Source: Melampsora larici-populina 98AG31 (lineage: Eukaryota; Basidiomycota; Pucciniomycetes; Pucciniales; Melampsoraceae). From it: a stretch of DNA of 64,000 bases. The translations under genes and the position numbers were made by a program. Positions 11,246-23,500 of the stretch are shown piece after piece. The notes below the pieces were generated by a model. The model made no database searches. It was given only the letters and a program-made list of their open reading frames with translations, and was not told the origin of the DNA. Numbering within the stretch: position 1 is the first letter of the stretch; each line of letters starts with the position of its first letter. The DNA lies in contig NW_006768801.1 in the NCBI RefSeq assembly GCF_000204055.1, positions 86,617-150,616 of the forward strand, given 5' to 3'.

Positions 11246-14213
11246 TCAAAGTTCAGTCCAAAGATCATAAAGAGTACTAGTAAGGTTATGACTAAAAGTT
11301 GGATTTGTTAAAGAACTGTTTGTAGGTCTGCTTGGCCAAGCATTTAAGAGTCCATCCCATATTTCGATTTTAGAGAACATAACTGAAGAAGGAAGAAATT
11401 CATCAGACTCAGAATTCGAAGGATTGGTTTTCGAATGATTTGTTTTTGAAAGTTGATTTGATGAAGGATTTGACGAAAGATTTGATGGTTGTTGTACAAA
11501 GAAAGAAACCGATGTAGAATCCATCAACCAAGGATAAACCCTAGTAGTAATAACAGTTTGATGATTAGCATAAACCTCAACCACACTATTATCCACAACG
11601 ATCGTCAAATTAAGTGATTCTAAAGAAGTAGTATTCGTCAATGGATCTCTAATAGGCCAAAGCCTTAGTTTTCCAACCTCGCTTTCATTCCCGTCTAAAA
11701 CCCCAATCAACAGAAAAACAGTCAATACTCGATCTCATAAGGCTTGAGGTGTATAGTTTTTTTGGACTTACAAGTTTTTATTAAAGAACTATGGGTACGA
11801 GAAATAACGATTGATTCGAGTAAAGGATCGTAGTAAATATCTGTCCATTCACTTTCACTGGCCAAGACTCTAAACCCTGCTCTGAGCATGTTTTGAAGAT
11901 CTATCTTTGTCGGATCAATAATCTTGGATGTCAAGCCATAAAAATCGAGTTGAGCAGTAATAGCAAAAAACCTATCAGATGGTTGGGTTTCAAATCTAAC
12001 TAGATTGGTAAGCTGAGTACTATTCTGAGTGTTCCCTTCTGTGCTACTACTAGTACTATTAATGTTCAAAGTACGATCAGCCAGTTTAGAAACAATTGAT
12101 TCTTTTTTGTATGCTTTTAAGGTTTCAGGAATGATTTTTTGTCCAAGAGTGATAACGGATAAAGAACCATCCAATTCTTTTTCGACACTCCAACTTGGAT
12201 CTTTCTCAGTCAAGTAAGCCGACTCTGGTGCGATATTCCGAATCACTTTTACAAAGATATCTCGAAATAGAGTAAATGAACCTTGATAACCTCTTTGAGA
12301 AGTCAATACGTTCTGAACATCGTCTTCCTATATTGAATCCCCCCAAAAAATAACCAAAGATAAGTAAACGAGAGAGACAATTAAAGAAAGTGGATCGAAT
12401 GACTTACATAACTCCAACCTACAAGAACTTGTCGATTAGGTTCAACTTGAAAAACTACAAATGCATAAGTCCTACCCCAATCAATCACACCTGAAAACTT
12501 GATTTTAGCCTTTAAGTTTCCATCAAGATTTGAAAAATCGTAATCTAATACACTCCAAATCGGCCAATGATCATCATGAGATCCATTTCGAGCTCCTTCA
12601 GATCCAGTCAAGAAAAGATCAAGCCGATGAGGATGTTTTTGAAAAGAATCATTACCACTCTGGTTGGTTCCGTTCATTTGAGGCTCTTCTTCAATAGTAA
12701 CTAATGAACCACATTCAAAGTTCACACCAGTTGCACCTTGCCAAGAACTAATAGGTTTCAAAACCGGTGGTAATTCGATCAAAGGTCCTAAATAAGTCCA
12801 ATGAAGGAAATTTCCTTCATAGCTTTGACGGTAAAGAAATAATCTAGGTCCTGCATTCTTGGGATCTAAATCTTCACGAATCCCTCCACTGATGGTCAAA
12901 AACTTTTGGCCTGTTAGTTGGGATCCACTTGAGGAATAAAATGATAAGAATTCGGGTGATTCGAATATGAATGGATCTCTGAATCCAGTAAGATGTTTTT
13001 CTGGCCAATGGTCTGAATCAAATAATGAATAAAATCAGTGACTGAAAGTATTCCTTCTAAGTGACAAGATCAAATCAAACACTTTGGCTTCGGCTTACAA
13101 ATCACTGGGTTTCCATTCTCTCCAAAGTTCAACTTGGTCCATGTCTTACCATCGTCTTCAGTATAAGCAAGACTCTGAGTTTCAGTTCCTTCCTTCTCAG
13201 GCGGTTGAGTTTTCCAACCAAGTGGACCAGTAAAAGTTGACGTATAGATGATCGTAGGGTGTCCGTTCCAACCTTTTTGGATGATACTTCCATCAAAAAC
13301 TCCACGAATATCGTATAATTGAGATGGAGCCTAAGGATGGGTGGGTGTCAGATTGGTCTTAGAACATTCTTGAAGGTTCTGGTTCGTATATATATATGGT
13401 TGACTCACGATGGTCACTGGGTTTTGCCAGCCATGGTCTAATTATCATAGGAAAATGACGGATACTGATCAGCTAAATACTTTGGGATATTCATGACAGA
13501 GGAATTTATGCATGGGGATTTCTTTCAATGTAAAGGAAACTGACAATCATTAAAGTAAGTGAAATCAGTAGTCGAAGCTGAGCACTGAGAAATATTTCCC
13601 CACTAAATCAAGGTACAAAGGCAATCCGACGAAGGAAAAGTTTGAAAAAGCAGTGAGTAACGGCCTTTTCTGTTTAAACTTCATCCTATCATTCAATATG
13701 TGTCTACTACCTACCACATAGTTGTTCGGCTGGCACTGGTAGCCTATATGCCAAGAACCATTTTTGGTTTGATCTGATTCAAGCGGAAAAATATCGTCAA
13801 TTTCTCTGAATCTCATTAGAATCAATGGATGTTAAAATATCAAGAAGCATATAAGAACATATAAGTAAAAGAGATGACTCACAAATAGCCATAGGGTCAT
13901 TCAACCAACCACGAGATCCCATGAACCTAGCTTTAGGTCTCCATAAAGTAAACAAAGAATTATCATGACAAGTGATCAAGTTAGATAGTTGAGGAGGTTC
14001 ATGACGATTAAGATCACATTGTGTGTCTTGAACTGAAGTGTTATAAACTTGACTAGGAATCGCATGAGAACTTGCTTCGCTTCGTTTTTCAAAGTCGATT
14101 AGGTCTCGGTTCTTGGTGTGGTGAGATCTTGTGAGGTTGATTGTACTGATAATAATTAGGACAGAAAGCCATGTTGATGGTTTATGGTATTCGAAACTCA
14201 TTTTGGGTATCAT
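11246..14213 (-). CDS. Secreted GH32 invertase (beta-fructofuranosidase), upstream tandem copy
   Basis: Paralogue of the adjacent invertase, with the same eight-exon structure on -: 13879-14213, 13715-13805, 13545-13602, 13409-13437 (29 bp), 13099-13330, 12408-13012, 11772-12327, 11246-11694. The first methionine is at 14213; a methionine four codons further on (MSFEYHKP) gives a cleaner signal peptide with the core WLSVLIIISTINLT. A Lys-Arg site (FEKRSE) follows the signal, as in the other copy. Motifs: GWLNDPMA holding the nucleophile Asp, FRDPF, NFECGS holding the acid/base Glu, and VDNSVVEVYANHQTVITTR in the C-terminal sandwich. The active-site loop differs from the WMNDPNG consensus at three positions, more than in its neighbour, so kinetics or substrate range may differ. 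The two 29-bp fourth exons share size and phase. Function is secure at family level; whether it is fully active is not shown. The junction of exons 1 and 2 is the weakest part of the model. Confidence 0.92.
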
Positions 14214-15392
14214 TTATCGCACTTATGGTCTTGACTCTTGATGATGTATATCACTGAACTCGTACTTCAGAAGAAGAAGATATTAAAGACTCAAAAGGGT
14301 TAAGGAATTGAGGAAAGATGAGGTTTTGGAACTCTTGGACTTCTCAAATCGATTTCCAATCATATCTCGCTCAACTTAAAAATAAATTCCAGATTTGATA
14401 GATGTGCATTTCTGACGACCTAGATCACGTGGGATATGATTTTGATTGGGATGATCCCCCCATATCATTCCATTCATCAAAGAGTATCTTACCCCACTAC
14501 TGAAGATGAATCGGAACATACAAAACCCTTGATACTTTGAATGATTGAATCAGGATTATAAATTTGGCTGAATGTGGATGAACTGTAGGTGACAGGATCA
14601 AGACTGATCAGATGATTTGTTCTTCGTTTGGATGATTTCTATTGATTAGTGACTTCACAAGAAAAGAAAAGAATCAAAACTCGGAGATGGTCTGATCATG
14701 AAACGATATATACTCCATTGTGGCTCATGGAGTCATGGCTCATTGTGGAGTAAAGGCAGAGTAAGACTAACGTGGGGGAAAGAAATAGCTCAAGCCAGCT
14801 GATCAGTGAGGTCATCCAAAAAGATATAAAGAATTATCTGGCACTGTTTTGTGGACTTGTTCAATCAGATTGAGACTGTGAGGATGAAATGGACATGGAG
14901 GTAAAGAAGTAAAAGTTGAGAAGATGAATGAAATTGAGTTCAAGATGGTTTTCATGACCACTTTTGTTTGATGGATTGTTGCTGTGATCTGATGATTTGC
15001 TGTGTGTGGTCTTGTTTACCAATCTACAAGTGGAATAGAACAAATCCAGCCAATCAATTCTTTTCTTCTCTTCTGAATGTTTTTTTGTTCTCCTCTACTT
15101 TGTGTGATCAGTGTGAGCTGGATTGGAGATATACCATCCTCATCATTCTTTTCTGTTTAGAAATCTGACAAGTTTATGTTTCCAATCTGATCGAAAGCAT
15201 ACACCAATTTGATTTGCAATCTCCAATGTGATTCTGAGTCATCTTTGTAAATCATTGACTCATTCGTCATCTCATCATCAATTTCATCATCCATCACGTC
15301 ATAACAGCAAGCTACACAACAACTCATATATATCATCAACCACTTTAAGAAATGTTATCTTTCTTTCATTCGCTTCACTTTGTTATTCCAAA
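14214..15392. promoter_or_regulatory. Divergent upstream region of invertase and MET1
   Basis: About 1.18 kb between the divergently transcribed invertase (-) and MET1 (+). It is AT-rich. An open frame continues upstream of the MET1 start (from 15228), but it reads as a His/Ser-rich 5' leader rather than conserved protein. No factor-binding site can be named with confidence. Confidence 0.4.
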
Positions 15393-17499
15393 ATGTCCAA
15401 TCATCATCAACAACATCAAGAGACTTACCCAGCACCACAACGTGGTACTTCTTTACTACTAAACTTTCATGGAAATGAATCTCATCATGATCATCTTGAT
15501 CAACTTCATCTTCAATTTCCACGTCGAAATACGATTCTCTTAATAGGAAACTATTCAAATCTAATGTACAATCAAGCAATCTTATGCTTAGAATCAGGTT
15601 ACCAAGTCATCTTGGCTAAATTCAATCCTCAGTTTATTGAACCAAATCAAAATGTAGAAATTTTGAACCGAATCAAACTTGGTCAATTGGCTTGTTGTGA
15701 TGATTTACCATCAGTTTTGGATTCTAAATCGATTCAAACTTGGTTAAAATCAATTCCCAATTTCCATCAAATCAATTTAATTTCTTTAATCGAGCTTCAA
15801 ACTAATCAACAAGATCATGAAGCAATTCAAGATTTAATGATTTCACTTAAAACAGTTGCTTATCATTTACGTATCCCTTTAAATCTTCAAAACAATCCAC
15901 TTTTATCTGATTTTACTTTTCCAGTTACTTACAGATGGCCATTAACCCATCAACCTACAAACCAACCTACTCAAAAAACGTTTAAGAGTTCTTTACAAAT
16001 AGCTTTATCTTCATCTGGATCTTCAACGATTTTAGAAAACAGATTAAAAAGAGAAATCATAAGTAAACTTAATGAAAGAGTAGGAGACGCATGTGAAGCT
16101 ATTGCCGAGCTAAAATCAAGAACCCAACTCCTAGCGAATCATGATTTCCAACTTCAAGCCCCTCAATCAATTATTCCTTCGCCTCAAATTCCTCTAGCTC
16201 AGCATCTGATTCTCAAGACCGATCCAACTAGCCAAGGTGTTTTGGATAATGGGAAACAAAGATTTGAATCAAGTTGGATATCAGAAACAACACTTACTCA
16301 AATAAGTTGGATCTCTCAAATCAGTCAATACTGGCCTATAACCCAAATCGCAAACTTACACCAAAACCCTCAAGCAATCAACGAGATCCTAAACCCTCCT
16401 TCGACCCATAAACTTCAACCCAATCTTTCATTACTTCCATCATCTGACCATCAAGGTGTCTATACCCTTTCAGTAAAGAAGCCCAACCCAAACCGTTCAA
16501 GTTTACTATCACCACAAACCCAACCCTCACCAACCCCCAAAAAAGGTTCAATTTACTTAGTAGGCTCAGGTCCAGGTCATGCATCATTACTAACATGTGC
16601 AGCCTATACATTATTAACTAAATCAGCAAGCGTAATCTTATGTGATAAACTAGTACCAGATCAAATCATTAATTTAATTCCAAATCATATAAAATTATTC
16701 GTATCTAAAAAGTTTCCTGGCAATTCGGAGTTTGCTCAATGTGAGTTTATGGAACAAGCTATTAAGTTTGCAGAGCTGGGAGAAACGGTTGTAAGGTTAA
16801 AACAAGGTAAGGTTTTTCTTGATATTTGGTTCTCGAAAATCAAGATCTTAAGCTCATTTGTTTTACGAATGGTGACTTTTAGGTGATCCATTTATATATG
16901 GAAGAGGAGGTGAAGAAATACTTTTCTTTAGAAAAGCAGGCTACGAAGCCACAGTGATCCCAGGAATCTCATCATCCATCGCAGCCCCACTTCTCTTCAA
17001 CATTCCCCTCACTCAACGAGGCGTCTCAGAATCCGTAGTTCTCTGTACAGGTGTAGGAAGAAGAGGAAAACAAATGAGCTTTCCAAGCTATCAAAGGTCT
17101 AGAACGTTGGTGATCTTAATGGGTGTTATTAGACTGGAATCGATTGTTAAACAGTTGTTGGAAATGGATCTGTATCCTGGTTATTTGCCTATTGGTATTA
17201 TAGAAAGAGCTTCTTCGTTTGATCAAAGGATTCTGCTCAGTACTCTTTCCAACGTGGTGGAATCTTTTCAATCTATTGGCGATCAAAGACCGCCGGGAAT
17301 GATCGTTATTGGTTGGTCAGTGATGTGTTTGGATGGAAATGGTTCAGTTGATATACTTGATCATCCAACAGAAGAACTTCAAGAGGTTTTAGATCGAAAA
17401 AGGATCACTGATTGGTTATGTGGAAAAACGTTTTTTGTTAAGCATGGGATGAATAAAGCATTTGATGAATTACATCAACGGTTTACAAACTCGACATGA
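15393..17499 (+). CDS. MET1: Uroporphyrinogen-III C-methyltransferase with Met8/CysG-like N-terminal domain (siroheme synthesis)
   Basis: Makes precorrin-2 from uroporphyrinogen III with two S-adenosylmethionine, on the way to siroheme, the cofactor of sulfite and nitrite reductases. Two exons, 15393-16806 and 16883-17499, give 676 residues. The join restores the SUMT hallmark GDPFIYGRGGEE. Upstream of it is YLVGSGPGHASLL (SAM-binding loop), and downstream VIPGISSSIAAP. The first half resembles the CysG/Met8 precorrin-2 dehydrogenase fold (ILLIGNYSNLMYNQA, NPLLSDFTFPVTY, LQIALSSSG), but its Rossmann Gly-rich motif is degraded. The position of the CysG catalytic Asp (NVVD) appears to be Asn (NLQN), so this half is probably structural. 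I chose ATG 15393; an in-frame ATG at 15228 would add 55 His/Ser-rich residues of leader type. The gene converges on TAH18. The call is firm for the methyltransferase and tentative for the fate of the N-terminal half. Confidence 0.93.
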
Positions 17500-17914
17500 T
17501 CATTTGTGTTTCTGAAGATTGTAAGTTTATTGTATCTGAAAATTTCAAGTTTATTTTGTACTTTTGTCTTGTGTTATAAAAGATGATTTCGAATATTTTG
17601 ATTATTTGAATATCGTTAATCATCAGAATCTTGGATTTTGAGTGATCATGATATTTTTTTCATTGCTTCAATCAACTTTTAAATGTGATATGTTTTAAAA
17701 CCATGAGAGGAATGGTTTCTATGATTATTGTTAAGATTAAATAATAAGTGTATAAAAGAGAAATCATAAAGTGATTAAACCGAACCAAAAGAAAAAACAA
17801 TAAAATTAATCATGTTCGATCCAAGTTTTTACAAAAAAACCCACCGGGGAATTGGCATTAAAACTGCATGAATCAAATCTTTTGATGTTGATGTTGAACT
17901 TGATTTTCGTATAT
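17500..17914. other. Shared 3' region of MET1 and TAH18
   Basis: A 415-bp AT-rich gap between the stop codons of two convergent genes. It probably holds both 3' untranslated regions and polyadenylation sites. No open frame or repeat stands out. Confidence 0.5.
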
Positions 17915-20376
17915 TTAATTCCAAGTTTCTTCTTGAAGTCGACCCGTCTTCTCAAGCCTTTCAATCAACCCATCAACTTCGTCTTCCTTCATCTTTCCTT
18001 CTTTTTCAAAAACATTTCTTAATGCTTTTCTTACCGATTTTGGCATTTGTCCTGCTGAACTAAGATCCTCACCAAAAACCAAATCCAAAATGAAAGTTTT
18101 TTTTAGTACAAGTACGTTTCGTTGGGAGGAGGGTTTCAGGGATGAAAGAATGAAAAGAATTACCCTGATATGAAGATAGAAGCTTGATCTTTAAAAATCA
18201 TTTTCCATATCTCTTCACTATTATTTTCAATTTCATGTTGAACATACTTTTTCTCAACCTAAACCAAAATCACATATCCAAGAAATCTCATCAAACTTCA
18301 CATTCCAAATTCCAAATTCCAAAATCGATTTTGTTGAAAAAAAGACCAACCTGATCTCTAGAAGCAACTAAAACCACTTTACAATTTCCTTCAGTTTGAT
18401 ACCTCATCCATTCTTCCCTATAATAACAATCTTTTTCCAAATTCCTAAATCCAAAGAAAACTAAATCTTGATATGGATGTTGAAGTTGAGGTTCAGAAGA
18501 TCGATGTTGAATCAAAGATCTAAAAGGAGCAATGCCAGTGCCAGGTCCGATACAGATCACAGGAGATTGAGGATCGACAGATGAGAAAGTAAAGTAACCT
18601 GGTTCGATCTTAATTGGAATTCGACTACCTAGAAACCCCCTCCGCGCACATCCGACCAAGAAAACCCCTCAGAAGAAGTCGGCTTGATTGAGTATTTGGA
18701 AAAAATGCTTGGGACTTACCTGGTTTGAGTTTTGATAACCAACTTGTACATAGACCTTTACGAGCCTTTACGATTCTTGTTTGATACTTAACAACGGCTA
18801 CAAGTAAATGGATTTGGTTTGGAAAGATCTGATTTATAAGTCCAAAACCTTGATAACTCATTAGATTGAATTCTACAAACCCAATTTGGTGAGGATGGAA
18901 TGTCTTCACGTACCTTGGGAGACGAGGCGATTGAGAATTGTCGAGGCCTGATGATCGGAAAGATGTCGTGTAGATAATCTAAGGGGATTTCTACCGACTT
19001 AAAGTCTTGTAAAACTTCTAAAATCGTTCGTTTAGGTCGATTGATATAATCATACAAATCATCCTTTTTTTTAAAAAAGAAAATCACTTTTTTAAAAAAT
19101 CAATTACATAATCTCAATCAAGATTGTATATAAGAAAAGAATTCTTTGAGATACTCACTTGTGCTTCTATGGTACAAAACTCTTTTAACCTTTCGCTTTG
19201 GTCTTGGTTTTGAGCGAAATATGAGATCCATGAAATGAAAGATTTTTTAGGTACTGATAGGAAATCGAATCGAGTAGTAAACAGTTCACGAAGTGTACAT
19301 GGTTTGTTCCATGAATCAGGTAAACTTTGTCCTATACCCAAGAAAAAAAGAAAATCAAGAGAAAATCAATCAATCAATCAATAGGGTTTGATCAAAGTCT
19401 GATTGGATGATATCCTTTTTTAGGTTCTTTTTATAGAGATGTTACCTTTGATTGTACTTTTCAATTCGTAGAGCTCATCAGCTATTTCTTCCCATTTCAT
19501 TAGTTTTAAAAGTTGATTGACTTCTTCGGCCGAGTTCTCGGGTAAGACAGAAGCTACCCAACCCGGTAAGAATTCAAGCCGTTCATCAAAATCAAATTCA
19601 AGGTGTCTTGTTTCTTGCCAATGATCATCAGGTGTGAGACGTTCGTTTTTAGAAAGTCTTGCGAAAGTTGAACTGAAATCGGATGATGGATCGGTAAATG
19701 AGGACGGTGGGTCTTGGATTGGCTTGAGGGTATAACGAGCTGGAAGGAGTTGGGTTTCTGGGATCACTTCTAGACCGGGTGGAAGTGGTATCAGTTCAAG
19801 TAGAGTGGTACATAGTTGATCTAGCCAAGGTGTGAAAGTAGTGTCGATTCTAAATCCGAAAAGAAAACCAAATCCAAATCCAAATCTTATTCAGATGATG
19901 AACCGATCGAATCGAAATTGAAGAACCCACCCATTTGTGTTTTGATCATCAGCTTCACCACGTTTAAAAAACTCATGTGCACCAAGTTGAAGTAACCTTC
20001 TATAAAGTTTTTTACTTGACCAATTAAACTTTGGATAACTCGAATCACCTAAACCAAAGACCGTAAAGCTCATCACGTTTTCAAACAAATCGAACGGTAA
20101 AGTTTTCTGTAATAAAGATTTCCAAAACCGTTTCATATTAGTAGGTTCGACTCCTTGACCTGTTGTTGATACTATAAAAATTATGTATGAGCATGAGGTT
20201 GGGGTGGATGAGAAGATGGAGTCGGGATGGAAGTCATCGATGGATGAGACATTGGTTTTGAGTTGGAGTCTTTGGAGTCTTTGGGAAACTTGGTGGGATA
20301 GGTCTTCGGCTGTTCCGGTTTGACTTCCGTATAGGATTGTGATTGGTGGTCTTGTTGATTTGATGTCTTGATTCAT
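17915..20376 (-). CDS. TAH18: NADPH-dependent diflavin oxidoreductase 1 (Tah18/NDOR1)
   Basis: Passes electrons from NADPH through FAD and FMN to Dre2/CIAPIN1 at the start of cytosolic iron-sulfur protein assembly. Eight exons on -: 19931-20376, 19446-19849, 19159-19331, 18914-19063, 18720-18828, 18351-18628, 18164-18258, 17915-18059, giving 599 residues, close to the family's usual length. N-terminal flavodoxin domain: LYGSQTGTAEDL (FMN phosphate loop), STTGQGVEPTNM and FGLGDSSYPKFNW. FAD domain: RPRQFSIASS. NADPH domain: CIGPGTGIAPFRSL, followed by VFFGFRN and VLVASRDQ. The C-terminus LQEETWN keeps the aromatic residue typical of the family. Motif order and spacing separate it from cytochrome P450 reductase, as does the absence of a membrane anchor. 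The start codon lies 187 bp from the start of the divergent RPC2. Confidence 0.95.
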
Positions 20377-20563
20377 GATGGTGGCGATGAGTGATCAGTG
20401 TTGAAGTGAAATTTCATTCAAGAAGTAAAATATACCCGATTCGAGTCTATCTCCGGATCGGGCTTCTCTAATCGGGTCTTTCGATCGGGTTGAAAAATTC
20501 TAAACTTGAAATTTTCAACTTTTTTTGATTTTTTGATTTGCCCATTCTTTATTCATCATCATC
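20377..20563. promoter_or_regulatory. Compact bidirectional promoter, TAH18 / RPC2
   Basis: Only 187 bp separate the two start codons, so core promoters and 5' leaders of both genes must lie here or overlap the coding parts. The RPC2 side has a T-rich tract (near 20515-20540) followed by CAT/ATC repeats up to the ATG. The other half contains CGGATCGGG and ATCGGGT repeats near 20455-20490, of unknown meaning. Confidence 0.6.
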
Positions 20564-23500
20564 ATGCCACCTAAACGTACCTTCAAACCTATCAAACCAT
20601 ACTTGAAAGAAACTTCAAAAAATCAAACTCAAGATACTCCAACCACTTCAACTCCAGCTCATACTCAAGATCCTCCAACTCAAGATGCTCCAACTACTTC
20701 AACTCAACCTCCACCTCCACCTCAAGCAGGTCCATCGGAAGTCTTGGCCGTATCAGAACCAGACGAATCAGCAGATCCAATGTTACTTGAAGAACTAGAA
20801 ACCTTACTAAACCAAGCAGACGATCATACCGATGTGAAACCAGTCTTACCACAAATGGATCCAGACCAACCTATGGAAATCGACGTTGAAAAAGTTCAAC
20901 CAATTCAAGACACTCAATCTGAAATACCAATTACAAAACCTCAATCGAGTTCTAATAAAAGATCAACAGAAAAATCAAAAACTAATCCAAATCAAAAGAA
21001 AAAGATTCATGATGGATTTGGTCAACTTGATTCTACGCAGAATTATAGTTTACAAGGAATGGAAAAAGAAGTTTGGTTGGGAAAGAAGTTGTCAGATCCG
21101 GTTAAAACTGTTGAGGTAAGTCATTATATCTCATCAAAGCCTCAATCTAAACTTGATGATACTATAGATTTTTACTGACTAAAACTCAAATCACCATGAG
21201 GTTCATTCTTCATAGGATAAATGGCAATTGTTACCTGCATTTTTAAAAGTCAAAGGATTAGTCAAACAACATATTGATTCGTTTAATTATTTTGTGGATG
21301 TAGAATTAAAGGCGATCTTAAGAGCTAATGCGACTGTAGTATCAGATGTAGATCCGAACTTTCATTTAACTTATCTAGATATTAATGTAGGAGAACCGTG
21401 TAGATTGGATACAGGATCAGCTACTAACAAACGGATCACACCACACGAATGTAGATTAAGAGATATTACTTATTCGGCACCGATCTCCGTGACGATTCAG
21501 TATACTAAAGGTAACAAACGGGTCTTGAGTAAAGGGATTCCGATCGGAAGGATGCCGATCATGCTTCGAAGTAATAAATGTGTTTTGACTAATAAATCAG
21601 ATGCTGAATTGGCTAAGATGACGGAATGTCCTTTGGATCCGGGTGGATATTTTGTGGTCAAAGGCACTGAGAAGGTGATTTTGGTTCAAGAACAATTGAG
21701 TAAGAATCGGATTTTGATTGAAACTGATTCTCGTAAAGGTACTATTATGGCAAGTGTGACGAGGTAAGTGAAGTGAAATTTGAATGGATTTGGGTTGATT
21801 CATTTAACTAATCTTTGAAAATATATTCTTTTTCTTTTTGAAAGTTCTACACACGAACGGAAATCCAAAACGTATGTTGTGACGAAAAACTCAAAAGTAT
21901 ACCTTAAACATAATTCGATTCAAGAAGAAATCCCAGTCGTGATTGCCTTGAAAGCATACGGCATCACATCAGATAATGAAGTGGTTCAATTAGTGTGTGG
22001 AAACAATGATGATTATCGTTCGACGTTTTCGATTTGTATAGAACAGTGTCATGAAGCTGGAATTTATACACAAAAACAAGCATTAGAATATATAGGTAAA
22101 AGTGTCAAAGTGATGAAGAAAGGACCTATGGTGACGGTCAAGAGACCTTTATCAGAAGAAGCATTAGAAGTCTTATCGACGGTCGTCTTGGCACATGTCC
22201 CTGCTGAGAATATGAATTTACAACCTAAAGCTTTGTATTTGGCGGTGATGGCTAGACGTGTGATTCAAGCTATGGCTAATCCAAAGTTGGTGGATGATAG
22301 AGATTATGTTGGGAATAAACGTCTTGAACTGTAAGTAGACTTGGTTTTATCTATCTTTTTCGGATTTCGTGAATGTAACTGGTCAAAGTTTTTTCCTTCA
22401 AAACCCATAGGGCAGGTCAACTATTGTCTCTCTTGTTTGAAGATCTTTTCAAAAAGTTTAATACCGATTTAAAGATGAATATCGATAAGATTTTAAAAAA
22501 ACCGAATCGGACTACTGAATTTGATGCGATTAATCAATTTCGAATGCATGGTGATCATATTTCACATGGATTCATTAGAGCTATCTCCACTGGAAATTGG
22601 TCGATCAAACGATTCAAAATGGAGCGAGCTGGGATCACACATGTTTTAAGTAGATTAAGTTATATTTCAGCTTTAGGAATGATGACTCGAATCTCGAGTC
22701 AATTTGAAAAAACTCGAAAAGTGAGTGGTCCTCGAGCTTTACAACCAAGTCAATGGGGTATGCTTTGTCCTAGTGATACACCTGAAGGAGAAGCATGTGG
22801 ATTAGTAAAGAATTTGGCTCTCATGACGCATATTACGACGGATGTAGATGAAGAACCGATTTGGAATGTGGCTTATACAATTGGATGTGAAGATATTAGT
22901 TCGGTGACCGGTACTGAACTTTATTTACCTAGACATTATATTGTGTTTATTAATGGAAACATCTTGGGTTTGAGTCGATCACCTGAAAGGTTTGTAAAAG
23001 TCTTTAGACAGTTTAGAAGGGCAGGACAAGTTTCTGAATTTGTGAGTATTTATATGAATTCAGATCAACAAACTGTGAATATTGCAACAGATGGAGGTCG
23101 GATTTGTAGACCTATGATTATTGTAGATCATGGTGTACCTAGAGTTACGAGTTCTCATATTCAGGTGAGTGAAAGATTAAAATTGATTTTCATTCTACAC
23201 GTCTTGATAAACTTTTTGACATTTGAATTGGAATTCTCTAGTTACTCAAAGAGAACAAAATGTGTTTTGATGATTTTTTGACGGCAGGCTTGATTGAGTA
23301 TTTAGATTGTAATGAAGAGAATGATTCATTTATTGCTTTATATGAAGAAGACGTTGATCAATTCACTACACATCTCGAGATCGAACCTTTTACTTTACTG
23401 GGTGCAGTGGCTGGATTGATTCCTTATCCACATCATAATCAATCACCTCGTAATACATATCAATGTGCCATGGGAAAACAAGCGATTGGAGCGATTGCTT

